From the NCBI RefSeq assembly GCF_001591485.1, contig NZ_BCUZ01000011.1:1-51523 (forward strand): a stretch of 51,523 bases of DNA, written 5' to 3'. Positions 1 through 8,642 of this stretch are shown piece by piece (positions within the stretch are counted from its first letter, which is position 1; each line of letters starts with the position of its first letter). Position numbers and translations under genes: made by a program. The stretch is from Neobacillus fumarioli NBRC 102428. GTDB taxonomy: Bacteria; Bacillota; Bacilli; Bacillales; Cytobacillaceae. A model generated the notes under the pieces. That model was not told where the DNA came from. It did not search any database and saw nothing but the letters and a program-made list of their open reading frames with translations.

Positions 1-280
1 ACACTACCATTATTCTTTAGTACCTTAGTATATTTGACAAAAAGCTTTGTTTTTAAAAAGTAAAATAGAAGCTTATGAGAAGATTCATTTTGTAGCAATT
101 TCTAAAATACGAGACATTTATATATTAACCTTTTTTACATGCTAAACGCATCAATAAAAATAATATTTTTTTATTAAGAACGGTCATCTATCCCCGATCC
201 TGTTACGGATAAAAGATAAATAATGGTTTTTTGTAGAATACTACTTAGGAAAAAGTTCAGTATGAACAAAGGAGGGTTAT
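1..280. other. Intergenic left edge, no gene seen
   Basis: This AT-rich stretch precedes the MgtC gene. No convincing reading frame or structured RNA was found. A TTGACA hexamer at 34-39 is followed by TAAAAT at 61-66, but the 21-base spacing is too long for a confident SigA promoter. No M-box (magnesium riboswitch) core was recognised. A strong ribosome site (AAAGGAGG, 268-275) closes the stretch. Confidence 0.4.
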
Positions 281-322
281 TTGTGTAATTCTTCTTTCAA
301 TATGGATCAAGTGTGGTGGTGA
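281..322 (+). CDS. Possible 13-codon leader peptide upstream of mgtC
   Basis: A textbook ribosome site (AAAGGAGG, 268-275) lies five bases before TTG 281, which opens a frame encoding MCNSSFNMDQVWW and ending at TGA 320-322, six bases before the likely mgtC start. The site cannot serve mgtC directly, because the mgtC frame is closed by TAA at 286-288 and its first possible start is 38 bases downstream. A second reading is a start-stop element: GTG 283 followed directly by TAA. Either way, ribosomes loaded here could re-initiate at mgtC, which has only a poorly spaced site of its own. Leader peptides controlling mgtC are known in Salmonella, but this sequence is not similar to them. The function is inference. 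Confidence 0.3.
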   Translation: MCNSSFNMDQVWW

Positions 323-327
323 AGGAT

Positions 328-1029
328 ATGGTATGGCAAGACATGGTGATTCGATTGGTTGTGGCAGTATTCGCTGGGGCATGTATAGGAACCGAACGTC
401 AATGGCGGCATCGGATGGCTGGATTACGAACGAATGCTCTTGTCTCATTGGGAGCCTGTTTATTTGTGATATTATCTGTCATGATTCCAGGAGAATCAAG
501 TCCTACACGGATTGCAGCTCAGGTTGTAAGTGGAATTGGTTTTCTCGGCGGGGGAGTCATTATTCGAGAAGGTCTGAGTATACGCGGATTAAATACAGCT
601 GCCACATTATGGTGTGCTGCGGCAGTAGGAACTCTTGTCGGGGCGGGATTTCTAAAAGTAGCTATAATAGGTGCTTTGGGAGTTGTGTTGGCAAATGTTT
701 TACTCCGTCCTATCGCATTGTATATGAATAAAAAGTCTAGAGATTATATAAAAGAAGACATGAACTATGTAATATCTGCAACATGTTTAGATAAGGATGA
801 GGGCCATATCCGAGTCTTGTTGATGCATTTGGTGCATGCAGAAGGCATCGGCCTTAAAGAATTGAATAGTGAAGACATCGAGAATAGCCAAAAAGTAAAT
901 GTACGTGCATTTTTACATTGTGACACGAAAAAAGCAGCACTTATTGAAAAAATAGTAAGCCGTTTAAGCCTGGAATATAGTGTAACCTCTGTCGGGTGGA
1001 AATCAATTCCTGAACAAGATAATGATTAA
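328..1029 (+). CDS. MgtC/SapB family membrane protein
   Basis: A membrane protein of about 233 residues. The first ~135 residues hold four or five hydrophobic helices with the MgtC/SapB signatures GTERQWRHRMAGLRTN and GIGFLGGGVIIREG. The last ~95 residues form a soluble, probably ACT-like tail, as in full-length MgtC proteins. Family members are linked to growth at low magnesium and to modulation of F-type ATP synthase; many Gram-positive members have no tested role. Start choice is uncertain: GTG 313 is possible, while ATG 328 gives the usual short N-terminus before helix 1. Its Shine-Dalgarno (GAAGG) is only 2-3 bases away, so translation may depend on coupling to the upstream mini-ORF. The gene stands alone and converges on ytlD across a shared terminator. 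Confidence 0.85.
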   Translation: MVWQDMVIRLVVAVFAGACIGTERQWRHRMAGLRTNALVSLGACLFVILSVMIPGESSPTRIAAQVVSGIGFLGGGVIIREGLSIRGLNTAATLWCAAAVGTLVGAGFLKVAIIGALGVVLANVLLRPIALYMNKKSRDYIKEDMNYVISATCLDKDEGHIRVLLMHLVHAEGIGLKELNSEDIENSQKVNVRAFLHCDTKKAALIEKIVSRLSLEYSVTSVGWKSIPEQDND

Positions 1030-1063
1030 ACTATTGAAAACAACTGAATCTAATATAAAGGTG

Positions 1064-1096
1064 AAAAAGAATAGCAGAAACACCGCTATTCTTTTA
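1064..1096. terminator. Bidirectional terminator between mgtC and ytlD
   Basis: The arms AAAAAGAATAGC and GCTATTCTTTTA enclose a nine-base loop, with A and T runs on either side so the hairpin works on both strands. The right arm includes the ytlD stop codon. Confidence 0.75.
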
Positions 1097-1892
1097 TTAA
1101 TTTTCTTTCCAATAAGCCGACCAATTGGTACATGATGGTAGCGAGTACTGCGATAACCAGTAGTGCTAAGAATACAAGTGTAAAGTTAAAAACTTGGAAA
1201 CCGTAAATAATCATGTAACCCAATCCTTTCGATGAAACAAGGAACTCCCCGACGATCACACCAACCCATGAAAGGCCGACATTTACTTTTAATGTAGAAA
1301 TAATGGTTGGAAAGCTTGCCGGCATGATCGCTTCTTTAAAGCATTGAAAGCGTGTCGCTCCAAGTGTTTGCAGCACTTTTAAGTAGTTGGGGTCTACTTC
1401 TTTGAACGAAGTATAGACGACAATGGCGGTAATGATAACGGAAATGATGACCCCATTAGCAATGATCGATGTATAGCCTGGACTTAAGGCAACTATGATG
1501 ACTGGTCCTAGAGCGACTTTTGGCATCGCATTAAAAATAACAAGATAAGGGTCCAATATTTTAGAAATCATTGGTGACCACCAAAGAATAGCAGCGATAA
1601 TGACTCCAAAAATCGTGCTGATCAGAAAGCCCGCCACGGTTTCCATTAGTGTAGCTTCTAGATTGATCATTAATGTCCCATCCTGAATTTTCTCTATACC
1701 TAAATGCCAAATTTTTGACGGTGAACTGAATATGAGCGGGTCAATCCAATGCATCCGGCTTAAAAACTCCCAACTTGAAAAAATGAGCAGGAAAATAATC
1801 AGCTGATAAAACCGGACCCAACGTTTTTCGATTTTAAGAGATTGAATGTAATGGTTATGGAGGAGTTCCACCTTATCCTTTTCCTGGTTCAA
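1086..1892 (-). CDS. ytlD: ABC transporter permease YtlD
   Basis: A 268-residue inner-membrane permease of the SsuC/TauC/ThiX-type BPD_transp_1 family. Six or so hydrophobic helices are visible, and the EAA loop reads [19 protein letters not shown] (about residues 175-195), which docks with the ATPase. It starts at TTG 1892 behind GGAG sites and overlaps ytlC by 20 bases, so the two are translationally linked. It is the last gene of the ytlA-ytlC-ytlD operon. The family imports small organic anions or thiamine precursors (sulfonates, nitrate, hydroxymethylpyrimidine-like compounds). The substrate cannot be read from sequence, and no riboswitch was seen upstream of the operon to suggest one. 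Confidence 0.88.
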   Translation of the reverse strand: MNQEKDKVELLHNHYIQSLKIEKRWVRFYQLIIFLLIFSSWEFLSRMHWIDPLIFSSPSKIWHLGIEKIQDGTLMINLEATLMETVAGFLISTIFGVIIAAILWWSPMISKILDPYLVIFNAMPKVALGPVIIVALSPGYTSIIANGVIISVIITAIVVYTSFKEVDPNYLKVLQTLGATRFQCFKEAIMPASFPTIISTLKVNVGLSWVGVIVGEFLVSSKGLGYMIIYGFQVFNFTLVFLALLVIAVLATIMYQLVGLLERKLIKE

Positions 1893-2649
1893 GCGACTCC
1901 AACTCCTTCCATATCATTTGAAAGATGCTTGTATAAGCTTCATGGTTTCTTGCTTCAAATGGTGAGAGTATTCTTAACTCCTCAGGCATTGAAAAAATTT
2001 TGTGAATCCTGCCGGGATTCGAAGCAAATAAATAAACTCTGTCACTCATCGCGATCGCTTCGCCAATATCATGGGTGACGAGAATGGCAGTCTTGCCAAA
2101 TTCATCTAACGTACGGGATACCAAATCTTCAAGCTTTAATTTTGTTTGATAATCAAGCGCGGAAAACGGTTCATCCAGCATCAAAAGTTTAGGTCCTGTG
2201 GCCAGTGTGCGCACAAGGGCCACGCGCTGCCTCATTCCGCCGGATAATTGCTTTGGTAGTTGTTTTTCAACCCCTTGCAGACCAATTTGATGTAATAAGC
2301 TGAGCGCGGTCGTCTTTGTTTCTTCTGTGAGCTGTTTCGATAATTTTAGGCCAAGTAGCACATTTTCTTCAATCGTTTTCCAAGGAAACAAATAATCTTG
2401 CTGCAGCATATAACCAATTTCATTTTTTGAGGTCGATACTGGTTTATTCTCCAAAAGGACAGTTCCTTGAGTGGGTTTTAATAAGCTAGAGATAATCGAA
2501 AGTAGGGTCGTTTTCCCACACCCGCTGGGACCAAGAAAGGAGATGAATTCCCCTTCCTCTATTGTCAAACTTATATTGGAGAGGGCCGTGACAGCAGTGT
2601 CTTTGGTGAAATAGGTGTGATGGACATCTTGAACGGTCAAGAAGCTCAT
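1873..2649 (-). CDS. ytlC: ABC transporter ATPase YtlC
   Basis: The ATP-hydrolysing subunit of the importer, 258 residues. Walker [10 protein letters not shown] is at 40-48, Q-loop around 83-84 (LQQD), ABC signature LSGGMRQR at 135-142, and Walker B LLMLDEP at 155-161, followed by the D-loop (SALD) and the H-loop (VTHD). The set is complete and typical of the SsuB/TauB subfamily. It starts at ATG 2649 with GGGAGG eight bases upstream. It sits 21 bases after ytlA and overlaps ytlD, so the three genes form one transport operon acting at the cytoplasmic face of the membrane. Confidence 0.92.
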   Translation of the reverse strand: MSFLTVQDVHHTYFTKDTAVTALSNISLTIEEGEFISFLGPSGCGKTTLLSIISSLLKPTQGTVLLENKPVSTSKNEIGYMLQQDYLFPWKTIEENVLLGLKLSKQLTEETKTTALSLLHQIGLQGVEKQLPKQLSGGMRQRVALVRTLATGPKLLMLDEPFSALDYQTKLKLEDLVSRTLDEFGKTAILVTHDIGEAIAMSDRVYLFASNPGRIHKIFSMPEELRILSPFEARNHEAYTSIFQMIWKELESLEPGKG

Positions 2650-2670
2650 GATGACGGCCTCCCTTTCTGA

Positions 2671-3690
2671 TTATTTTTTCATTACTTTCTCGGCAATGGC
2701 TGTATTGACAAGGGTTTTATAATCCACTTGCTTCGGCAGATCGCCGGCTTCTTTCATAATGTTTTGCAAATTATTCCATTCAACTTGATCCAGAATGGGA
2801 TCAGTTGCATAGGAGCCCTGGTTCTTATAGCGGTCGATCACTGTTTTCATAATCTCGGGATCGGTATCGGGAAAATAGGATTTTACCGCATCGGCAATTT
2901 CCTCGGCACTATGGGTTTGCACCCATTGTTGTGCCTTATAAATCGCTCTTGTAAATTTTTCAATCGTTCCTTTATTTTTGTTAATATAGCTTTGTTTGGC
3001 CATGAAACTGGTATAGGGAACATGGCCGGATTCTTTCCCGAAGGAAGCAACAATATAGCCTTTTCCTTCTTTTTCAAAAATGCTCGCAGTCGGCTCAAAT
3101 AATTGTACAAAGTCGCCGGTTCCGGAAGCATAAGCATTCGCAATATTGGCATAATCGATATTCTGAATTAATTTCACATCTTTATGGGGGTCGATGCCAT
3201 GTTTCTTTAACACGTACTCCCCAACCATTTGCGGCATTCCGCCTTTGCGCTGTCCGAGGAAGGTTATTCCTTTTAATTGATCCCAAGTGAAGTGATCGAT
3301 TTTCTTCCTGGAGAATAGGAAAGTGCCATCTGTTTGAGTCAATTGCGCGAAATTGATCGCTGGATCATCCGAGCCCTGAGCATACACATAAATGGATGTT
3401 TCGGAACCAACTAGCGCTACATCGGCAGCTCCCGTCAAAAGGGCAGTCATCGTTTTGTCACCGCCGGGTACGGTTGTCAAGGTGATATCCAGACCTTCAT
3501 CTTTATAAAACCCTTTGGATATGGCAACATATTCAGGAGCGTAAAAAAGCGACCTTGTTACTTCGGCAATCCGTACTTTTTCCAGTTTCTTCGGGGCTTG
3601 TGTTTTCGTATTGTTAGTACATGCAGCTAAGGAAAACGTTAGCATAGTAATAAGGAAAAGGGAGAAACTGAGTTTTAGCCATTTTTTCAT
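2671..3690 (-). CDS. ytlA: ABC transporter substrate-binding lipoprotein YtlA
   Basis: A 339-residue extracytoplasmic solute receptor of the NMT1/THI5-like (SsuA/ThiY) family. The N-terminus is a lipoprotein signal: positive MKKWLK, a hydrophobic core, and the lipobox LAAC with lipid-modified Cys24. The mature part begins with the family pattern KVRIAEVTRSLFYAPEYVA and includes GGDKTMTALLTGAADVALVGSE, which shapes the ligand cleft. The start ATG 3690 has AAAGGAGG seven bases upstream. It is first in the operon with ytlC and ytlD and divergent from ytmA. Relatives bind sulfonates, nitrate or thiamine-pyrimidine precursors; the true ligand is unknown. Confidence 0.9.
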   Translation of the reverse strand: MKKWLKLSFSLFLITMLTFSLAACTNNTKTQAPKKLEKVRIAEVTRSLFYAPEYVAISKGFYKDEGLDITLTTVPGGDKTMTALLTGAADVALVGSETSIYVYAQGSDDPAINFAQLTQTDGTFLFSRKKIDHFTWDQLKGITFLGQRKGGMPQMVGEYVLKKHGIDPHKDVKLIQNIDYANIANAYASGTGDFVQLFEPTASIFEKEGKGYIVASFGKESGHVPYTSFMAKQSYINKNKGTIEKFTRAIYKAQQWVQTHSAEEIADAVKSYFPDTDPEIMKTVIDRYKNQGSYATDPILDQVEWNNLQNIMKEAGDLPKQVDYKTLVNTAIAEKVMKK

Positions 3691-3809
3691 ATCGGAACCT
3701 CCTTTAAACGATTTGAAAATTACAGGGCTGTTTGCCTAAAATATCGTATGAATGGGAAAAAAATGTGTGAATGCCTAGTTCCGAAATTTTTTATAAAGGG
3801 TCGAAAAGG

Positions 3810-4601
3810 ATGAATGAATATAATGGTAAAATAATAGAAATTCAGCGGTTTCCTTCACCTAACCCTAATGTTGAATTAAAGATGGTTACATATATTTCCG
3901 AGGGATTTAGGGTCAAGGGCATGCTGGCTGAACCAAGGGCTGCCGGGAATTATGATGGGTTTCTATATTTGCGAGGCGGCATTAAAAATGTCGGGAAAGT
4001 CAGGCCGGCACGAATTGCCCAATTTGCCCAAGAAGGGTTTATTGTCTTTGCCCCATTTTATCGCGGGAATCAGGGAGGGGAAGGCAATGAAGATTTTGCA
4101 GGAGAGGATCGTGAGGATGCTTTTAGTGGGTTTTTGTTATTAAAGTCACTGCCAAGAGTAAAAAAAATTCATATTTTAGGATTTTCACGGGGCGGCGTCA
4201 TGGCTCTTTTGACGGGCATTCATTTTCCGGAAGCAGCGTCTGTAGTTACATGGGGCGGGGTGACGGATATGGCCTTAACCTACATGGAGCGGAAAGATTT
4301 GCGGAGAATGATGAAGCGGGTAATCGGTGGCACACCTAGGAAATTTCCTGATCGGTATCGGTTAAGAACTCCATTATATAAATTGGAGAAGCTTGAGGCA
4401 CCTGTTCTGATCATTCATGGCCTGAACGATCACAATGTTTCGATCGAGCATGCTTACCGGCTCGAGAGGCGGCTCAAAGCATTGGGCAAACCGGTCGAAT
4501 CATGGTATTTTCCCGAGTTTACGCATTATTTTCCTCCAGCTATTAACCGAAAAGTTGTCTCTGATTTGACGAAATGGATGAAAAGTCATCACGAAAAATG
4601 A
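3810..4601 (+). CDS. ytmA: Alpha/beta hydrolase YtmA (prolyl-oligopeptidase-like)
   Basis: A cytoplasmic alpha/beta hydrolase of 263 residues, close to the length of B. subtilis YtmA. The nucleophile elbow is GFSRGG (Ser126). A C-terminal Asp in the LNDHNVS segment and a His in FTHYFPP complete a likely Ser-Asp-His triad. The stretch FAPFYRGNQGGEGNEDFAGE is strongly YtmA-like. ATG 3810 is chosen over the in-frame start at 3771 because AAAGGG lies nine bases before it and family proteins begin near this point. Relatives are called dipeptidyl aminopeptidase/acylaminoacyl-peptidase-like, but no substrate is established. ytmB follows 37 bases downstream, probably in the same transcript. Confidence 0.85.
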   Translation: MNEYNGKIIEIQRFPSPNPNVELKMVTYISEGFRVKGMLAEPRAAGNYDGFLYLRGGIKNVGKVRPARIAQFAQEGFIVFAPFYRGNQGGEGNEDFAGEDREDAFSGFLLLKSLPRVKKIHILGFSRGGVMALLTGIHFPEAASVVTWGGVTDMALTYMERKDLRRMMKRVIGGTPRKFPDRYRLRTPLYKLEKLEAPVLIIHGLNDHNVSIEHAYRLERRLKALGKPVESWYFPEFTHYFPPAINRKVVSDLTKWMKSHHEK

Positions 4602-4638
4602 TAAAATATAGGTATTAAGTGCAGAGGAGCGGATTAGT

Positions 4639-4881
4639 ATGGGAATGCCCCTTGAATTAAATACGCTGATTGTAACAAAGGGAAGAGAGAAGCGGATAGA
4701 AGAGAACTTGTTTGTTTTAGAAAAAGAAGGCTACAGGCTTTATCCGATCGACATCCCCGTTGAGGTGAAAAAAACGCTGGAAAGTGACACAAGCGGAACA
4801 GCTGTGATCAAAAAAATCGAGTGGCAAAACCATCTTACTACGATAACGTATCAATTAATTTCATTAAATTCCACGAACTAA
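4639..4881 (+). CDS. ytmB: DUF2584 protein YtmB
   Basis: A small soluble protein of 80 residues, matching the DUF2584 family found beside ytmA and pckA in Bacillus. It begins MGMPLELNTLIVTKG and ends in a short beta-rich segment. It has no membrane segment, signal or cysteine pair. GAGGAG lies nine bases before ATG 4639. The function is unknown in the family; conservation of position with ytmA suggests a shared transcript but not a role. Confidence 0.8.
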   Translation: MGMPLELNTLIVTKGREKRIEENLFVLEKEGYRLYPIDIPVEVKKTLESDTSGTAVIKKIEWQNHLTTITYQLISLNSTN

Positions 4882-4882
4882 A

Positions 4883-4912
4883 GTGGGTATCAATGCCTGC
4901 TTTTTTCTTTTT
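4883..4912 (+). terminator. Terminator after ytmB
   Basis: The arms GTGGGTA and TGCCTGC pair with several G-U pairs around a TCAA loop and are followed by TTTTTTCTTTTT. The stem is weak but the T-tract is strong. Confidence 0.55.
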
Positions 4913-4921
4913 GGCCGATAG

Positions 4922-5005
4922 ATCAACACAAATTGCAGTGATATCAACACAAAATAAGACGATATCGACATAAAATGATGCAATATCAACAAAAAAGCTG
5001 GCACC
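4922..5005. repeat. Degenerate 21-bp tandem repeat, four units
   Basis: Four units of 21 bases begin at 4922, 4943, 4964 and 4985, each opening with ATCAACA or a one- or two-base variant (ATCGACA in unit three). The second halves vary. The last unit runs into the pckA terminator. The spurious minus-strand frame here reads as a repeated VDI motif for the same reason. Units are adjoining and degenerate, so this is not a CRISPR array. Confidence 0.8.
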
Positions 5006-5024
5006 ATATCGGGTACCAGCTTTA
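4991..5024 (-). terminator. Terminator after pckA
   Basis: On the minus strand the arms AAAGCTGGTACC and GGTGCCAGCTTT form a 12-bp stem with one mismatch-type pair around a short loop, followed by TTTTTTG. It starts ten bases beyond the pckA stop. Confidence 0.8.
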
Positions 5025-5033
5025 CTTTTACTA

Positions 5034-6617
5034 TTAAGCAATCGGACCGCCTTTTTCGGAAATTTCCGGAGAAACGTTGGAGAATTTTTTGAAGTTTTCC
5101 CGGAATTTTACGGCTAATTCCTTGGCTTTCTGATCATATGCTTCTTGGTTTGACCATGTTTTTCTTGGCTGCAGCACTTCATCAGGAACGCCGGCAATAT
5201 GAAGCGGGATATTTAAGCCGAAGTACTCGTCTTTAACCGTTTCAATATGGTTTAATTCTCCTTCAAGAGCCGATTGCACCATGGCTCTTGTGTAGGAAAG
5301 TTTCATGCGGCTGCCAACCCCATATTCCCCTCCAGTCCAGCCAGTATTGACAAGGAACACATTTACATTATGTTCCAATATTTTTTCTCCGAGCATTTCA
5401 GCATAACGGATTGCTGGCAGTGGCAGGAATGGAGCCCCGAAACAAGTCGAGAAGGTGGCCTCAGGTGATGTTACACCGCGCTCTGTTCCGGCAAGTTTTG
5501 ACGTATATCCGCTTAAGAAATGGTACATCGCTTGTTCCTTCGTCAATTTAGCAATTGGTGGCAACACTCCAAAGGCATCTGCTGTTAAGAACACAATCGT
5601 ATGCGGGTGGCCGGCAATGCTTGGCAGGACAATATTGTCAATCGCCTCAATTGGATAGGCAGCCCGTGTGTTTTCTGTCAATGTATTATCATCATAATCA
5701 GCAATTCGTGATTCCGGGTTAATAATGACGTTTTCTAATACGGTTCCGAAGCGGATGGCATCAAATATTTGCGGTTCTTTTTCACGAGATAAATTGATAC
5801 ATTTTGCATAGCAGCCGCCTTCAATATTAAATACCCCATTGGAGGACCAGCCGTGTTCGTCATCACCGATCAGTTTGCGGTTCGGATCGGCTGACAGTGT
5901 TGTTTTGCCGGTTCCTGACAATCCAAAGAATAAGGCAACATCACCTTCAGGTCCGACATTGGCCGAACAGTGCATTGGAAAAATATTTTGTTCTGGCAGT
6001 AAATAATTCATGACTGAAAAAATCGATTTTTTCATCTCGCCGGCATATTCTGTTCCGCCGATTAACACAATCCGGCGTTCGAACGAAATAATAATAAAGG
6101 TTTCAGATTTTGTTCCGTCAACAGCAGGATCTGCTTTGAAATGTGGTGCCGAAACAACCGTGAATTCCGCTTCATGGTTTAACAGCTCTTCTTCGGTTGG
6201 GCGGATAAAGAGCTGATGAACGAATAAATTGTGCCAAGCTAATTCATTAATCACTTGAATAGGCAGTCTGGATTTTTGATCTGCACCGGCAAATCCTTTA
6301 AAAACGAAAATTTCGTCCTTTTGCTTCAAGTAATCCAGTACTTTATAATAAAGGTTAGTAAAAGCTTGTTCGGAAATTTGCTGGTTTGCATTCCAGTCAA
6401 TTTTATCTTTTGTTGATTCTTCAACGACAATAAATTTATCTTTCGGAGAACGGCCTGTATATTTGCCTGTTTCAGCACAAATAGCTCCGGTAGAAGTTAA
6501 CGATCCTTCGTTTCTTGCCAAGATTTTTTCAACTAACTGTGGAACAGATAGTTGTACTTGTACATTGCTTTTCTTTAATAATTGTTTTACATCAGTGGGA
6601 ATGTGAACAGAATTCAT
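5034..6617 (-). CDS. pckA: Phosphoenolpyruvate carboxykinase (ATP)
   Basis: Converts oxaloacetate plus ATP to phosphoenolpyruvate, CO2 and ADP, the entry step of gluconeogenesis, in the cytoplasm. The 527-residue length equals B. subtilis PckA. The kinase-1a P-loop GLSGTGKTT is at 232-240, followed by the metal-binding GDDEHGW. The substrate-site TGRSPKDKF (54-62) and [12 protein letters not shown] (187-198) are intact. The frame is open to TTG 6641, but ATG 6617 is preferred because family proteins start with MNSV here. The AAAGGATGG site is about 14 bases upstream, slightly long. It is transcribed alone, divergent from metK, and probably controlled by carbon source (see the promoter entry). 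Confidence 0.96.
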   Translation of the reverse strand: MNSVHIPTDVKQLLKKSNVQVQLSVPQLVEKILARNEGSLTSTGAICAETGKYTGRSPKDKFIVVEESTKDKIDWNANQQISEQAFTNLYYKVLDYLKQKDEIFVFKGFAGADQKSRLPIQVINELAWHNLFVHQLFIRPTEEELLNHEAEFTVVSAPHFKADPAVDGTKSETFIIISFERRIVLIGGTEYAGEMKKSIFSVMNYLLPEQNIFPMHCSANVGPEGDVALFFGLSGTGKTTLSADPNRKLIGDDEHGWSSNGVFNIEGGCYAKCINLSREKEPQIFDAIRFGTVLENVIINPESRIADYDDNTLTENTRAAYPIEAIDNIVLPSIAGHPHTIVFLTADAFGVLPPIAKLTKEQAMYHFLSGYTSKLAGTERGVTSPEATFSTCFGAPFLPLPAIRYAEMLGEKILEHNVNVFLVNTGWTGGEYGVGSRMKLSYTRAMVQSALEGELNHIETVKDEYFGLNIPLHIAGVPDEVLQPRKTWSNQEAYDQKAKELAVKFRENFKKFSNVSPEISEKGGPIA

Positions 6618-6660
6618 TTTTTCTGAAACCATCCTTTGCAAAATTTTTAACCATAAAAAT

Positions 6661-6688
6661 AGTATATCACATTAAAACGAATAGTCTA
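6661..6688 (-). promoter_or_regulatory. Likely pckA promoter with a CcpN-like box
   Basis: On the minus strand TAGACT (6683-6688) and TATACT (6661-6666) are 16 bases apart, placing the transcript start near 6654. The bases overlapping the -10 read AATGTGATATA, nine of eleven matches to the CcpN operator as I recall it (TRTGHYATAYW). CcpN represses pckA on glucose in B. subtilis; its action here is inferred. Confidence 0.45.
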
Positions 6689-6793
6689 TACTAATAAATG
6701 AAATTATCATTTTTTATACTATATTCCTTATATTGCTTCAACAAGTGGAAAGTAATGGATTTTAATTTTCATCTATCAAAAGCCAAAAAATTA

Positions 6794-6823
6794 TTGACAA
6801 TATTCTTCATATTACGTTATGAT
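6794..6823 (+). promoter_or_regulatory. SigA promoter of the metK riboswitch transcript
   Basis: TTGACA at 6794-6799 and TATGAT at 6818-6823 are separated by 18 bases. The predicted start near 6830 is just upstream of the SAM-I aptamer. Confidence 0.75.
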
Positions 6824-6838
6824 TTTACCTTGAACGGA

Positions 6839-7040
6839 TACTCTCTTATCCCGAGCTGGTGGAGGGACAGGCCCGATGAAACCCAGCAACCTGCAACAAA
6901 GAAAATGGCCGAATGACGGACATTTTCCGAGCAAAGGTGCTAAACTGATGCAAGGCTTGACCTTGAACGATAAGAGTGAAAGGCGCGCGAGAACAGTATT
7001 GCTCTGAAACCTTTCCTCATATGGAAGGTTTTTTTGTTTT
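6839..7040 (+). ncRNA. SAM-I (S-box) riboswitch with terminator
   Basis: The conserved S-box core is clear: CTCTTATC at 6843-6850 pairs with GATAAGAG at 6969-6976 to close P1. Between them lie CCCGAGCTGGTGGAGGGAC, GGCCCGATGAAACCCAGCAACC and the P3/P4 segments with AAAGGTGCTAA. The expression platform ends in a terminator (AACCTTTCC/GGAAGGTT then T7, about 7008-7037). High S-adenosylmethionine stabilises the aptamer and allows termination; low levels permit readthrough into metK. This is class I by sequence, and its place before metK fits feedback control of SAM synthesis. Confidence 0.95.
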
Positions 7041-7111
7041 TTGCGAAGGATATTTATCATGGAGTTTAAAATAAATATTCCATTTTTATTTCATACTACA
7101 AAGGGAATGAG

Positions 7112-7139
7112 TTCCGTTTCAACCCGAGGTTAAACGGGA
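7112..7139 (+). other. Strong hairpin between riboswitch and metK
   Basis: CCGTTT-C-AACC (7114-7124) pairs with GGTTAAACGG (7128-7137) around a three-base CGA loop, with one bulged C and two further outer pairs. It lacks a T-tract and so is not a terminator. It lies 49 bases before the metK ribosome site. A role in RNA stability or processing is possible but unproven. Confidence 0.5.
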
Positions 7140-7201
7140 AGGTCCATAAAAAGCCAAATCAGATAACCTCACTTACTTCATCAATATAGGAGGAATTCAG
7201 A

Positions 7202-8401
7202 TTGTCTGCAAAACGTCGTTTGTTTACTTCTGAATCAGTAACGGAAGGTCATCCGGATAAAATCTGTGACCAAATTTCTGATTCCATTTTAGATGCCATT
7301 TTAGAAAAGGATCCTAATGCCCGTGTTGCGGCTGAAACATCCGTTACAACCGGATTGGTTCTAGTTGCCGGTGAAATTACCACATCTACATATGTAGATA
7401 TTCCGAAAATTGTCCGTGAAACGATTAAAGAAATTGGCTATAATCGTGCGAAATACGGTTTTGACTCAGAAACTTGCGCTGTTTTAACATCAATTGATGA
7501 GCAATCTCCTGATATTGCTATGGGTGTTAACCGTGCGCTTGAAGCACGTGAAGGTCAGATGTCTGATGAGGAAATTGAAGCGATTGGTGCAGGGGACCAA
7601 GGATTAATGTTCGGTTTTGCCTGCAATGAAACAAAAGAGCTAATGCCTTTGCCAATTTCCCTGGCTCATAAGCTGGCCCGACGCTTAACGGAAGTACGTA
7701 AAGACGAAATTCTTCCTTACCTGCGTCCGGATGGAAAAACACAAGTTACAGTAGAATATGATGAGAATAACAAACCTGTCCGTATTGATACGATTGTTAT
7801 TTCTACTCAGCATCATCCGGAAATTTCACTGGAGCAAATTCAACGGAATATTAAAGAATATGTTATTAATCCGGTTGTTCCGCAAGAATTAATTGATGAA
7901 AATACCAAATACTTCATTAACCCGACAGGACGTTTTGTAATTGGCGGACCACAAGGGGATGCAGGGTTAACTGGCCGTAAGATTATTGTCGATACGTACG
8001 GCGGTTACGCACGCCATGGCGGTGGTGCCTTCTCCGGTAAAGATCCGACGAAGGTTGACCGTTCCGCTGCCTATGCAGCCCGCTATGTGGCGAAAAACAT
8101 TGTCGCAGCTGGTCTCGCGGAAAAATGCGAAGTACAGCTTGCCTATGCGATCGGTGTTGCCCGTCCGGTTTCCATTTCGATTGATACATTCGGCACAGGG
8201 AAAGTTAATGAAGAAGTTCTTGTTGAGTTAGTTGAGAACAATTTTGATTTGCGTCCAGCAGGAATTATTAAGATGTTAGATTTAAGACGTCCAATTTACA
8301 AGCAAACTGCTGCCTACGGACACTTTGGTCGTTCTGATGTGGATCTTCCTTGGGAGCGGACCGATAAAGCGGAGGCCCTGAAAGAACAAGCGGCAAAATA
8401 A
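7202..8401 (+). CDS. metK: S-adenosylmethionine synthetase MetK
   Basis: Makes S-adenosylmethionine from methionine and ATP in the cytoplasm, as a tetramer. It is 399 residues, the usual size. Signatures are the N-terminal [19 protein letters not shown] (ATP and Mg binding), [10 protein letters not shown] (about residues 117-126) and [16 protein letters not shown] near residue 275. The start is TTG 7202, with AGGAGG eight bases upstream. Transcription is governed by the SAM-I riboswitch in its own leader, a product-feedback loop. asnB follows after a terminator. Confidence 0.98.
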   Translation: MSAKRRLFTSESVTEGHPDKICDQISDSILDAILEKDPNARVAAETSVTTGLVLVAGEITTSTYVDIPKIVRETIKEIGYNRAKYGFDSETCAVLTSIDEQSPDIAMGVNRALEAREGQMSDEEIEAIGAGDQGLMFGFACNETKELMPLPISLAHKLARRLTEVRKDEILPYLRPDGKTQVTVEYDENNKPVRIDTIVISTQHHPEISLEQIQRNIKEYVINPVVPQELIDENTKYFINPTGRFVIGGPQGDAGLTGRKIIVDTYGGYARHGGGAFSGKDPTKVDRSAAYAARYVAKNIVAAGLAEKCEVQLAYAIGVARPVSISIDTFGTGKVNEEVLVELVENNFDLRPAGIIKMLDLRRPIYKQTAAYGHFGRSDVDLPWERTDKAEALKEQAAK

Positions 8402-8414
8402 ATAGTTAACCAAT

Positions 8415-8458
8415 AAAATGGGAGTTGCAAATTGCATAAAACTCCCATTTTATTTTTG
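8415..8458 (+). terminator. Terminator after metK
   Basis: AAAATGGGAGT (8415-8425) pairs with ACTCCCATTTTA (8441-8452) and is followed by a T-rich run. Confidence 0.85.
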
Positions 8459-8642
8459 TTTAAGTCTCCTTTTATCGGGTATAGAGGGTTTAAGTAGGAC
8501 AATAGAAGTAAAAAATGGAGATACGTTAAATTTTCCTATTGTTCACAGTGCCATTTTTAATAAAAAATGTTAGTATTAAATAGTGTGTTTTTTTGAAGAA
8601 TACCCTTTACGGGTGATATGAATGGAGTAGGTGAAGTACATA

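Noticed and set aside
1-280. Magnesium (M-box) riboswitch before mgtC
   Set aside because: None of the conserved M-box segments could be found in this stretch and there is no terminator before the gene.
4922-5005. CRISPR-like array
   Set aside because: Units adjoin without unique spacers and are degenerate; the same holds for 45187-45324. No cas genes are present.
4838-5041. Minus-strand 67-codon frame with repeated VDI motif
   Set aside because: The repetition comes from the 21-bp DNA tandem repeat and the frame runs through two terminators; no ribosome site.
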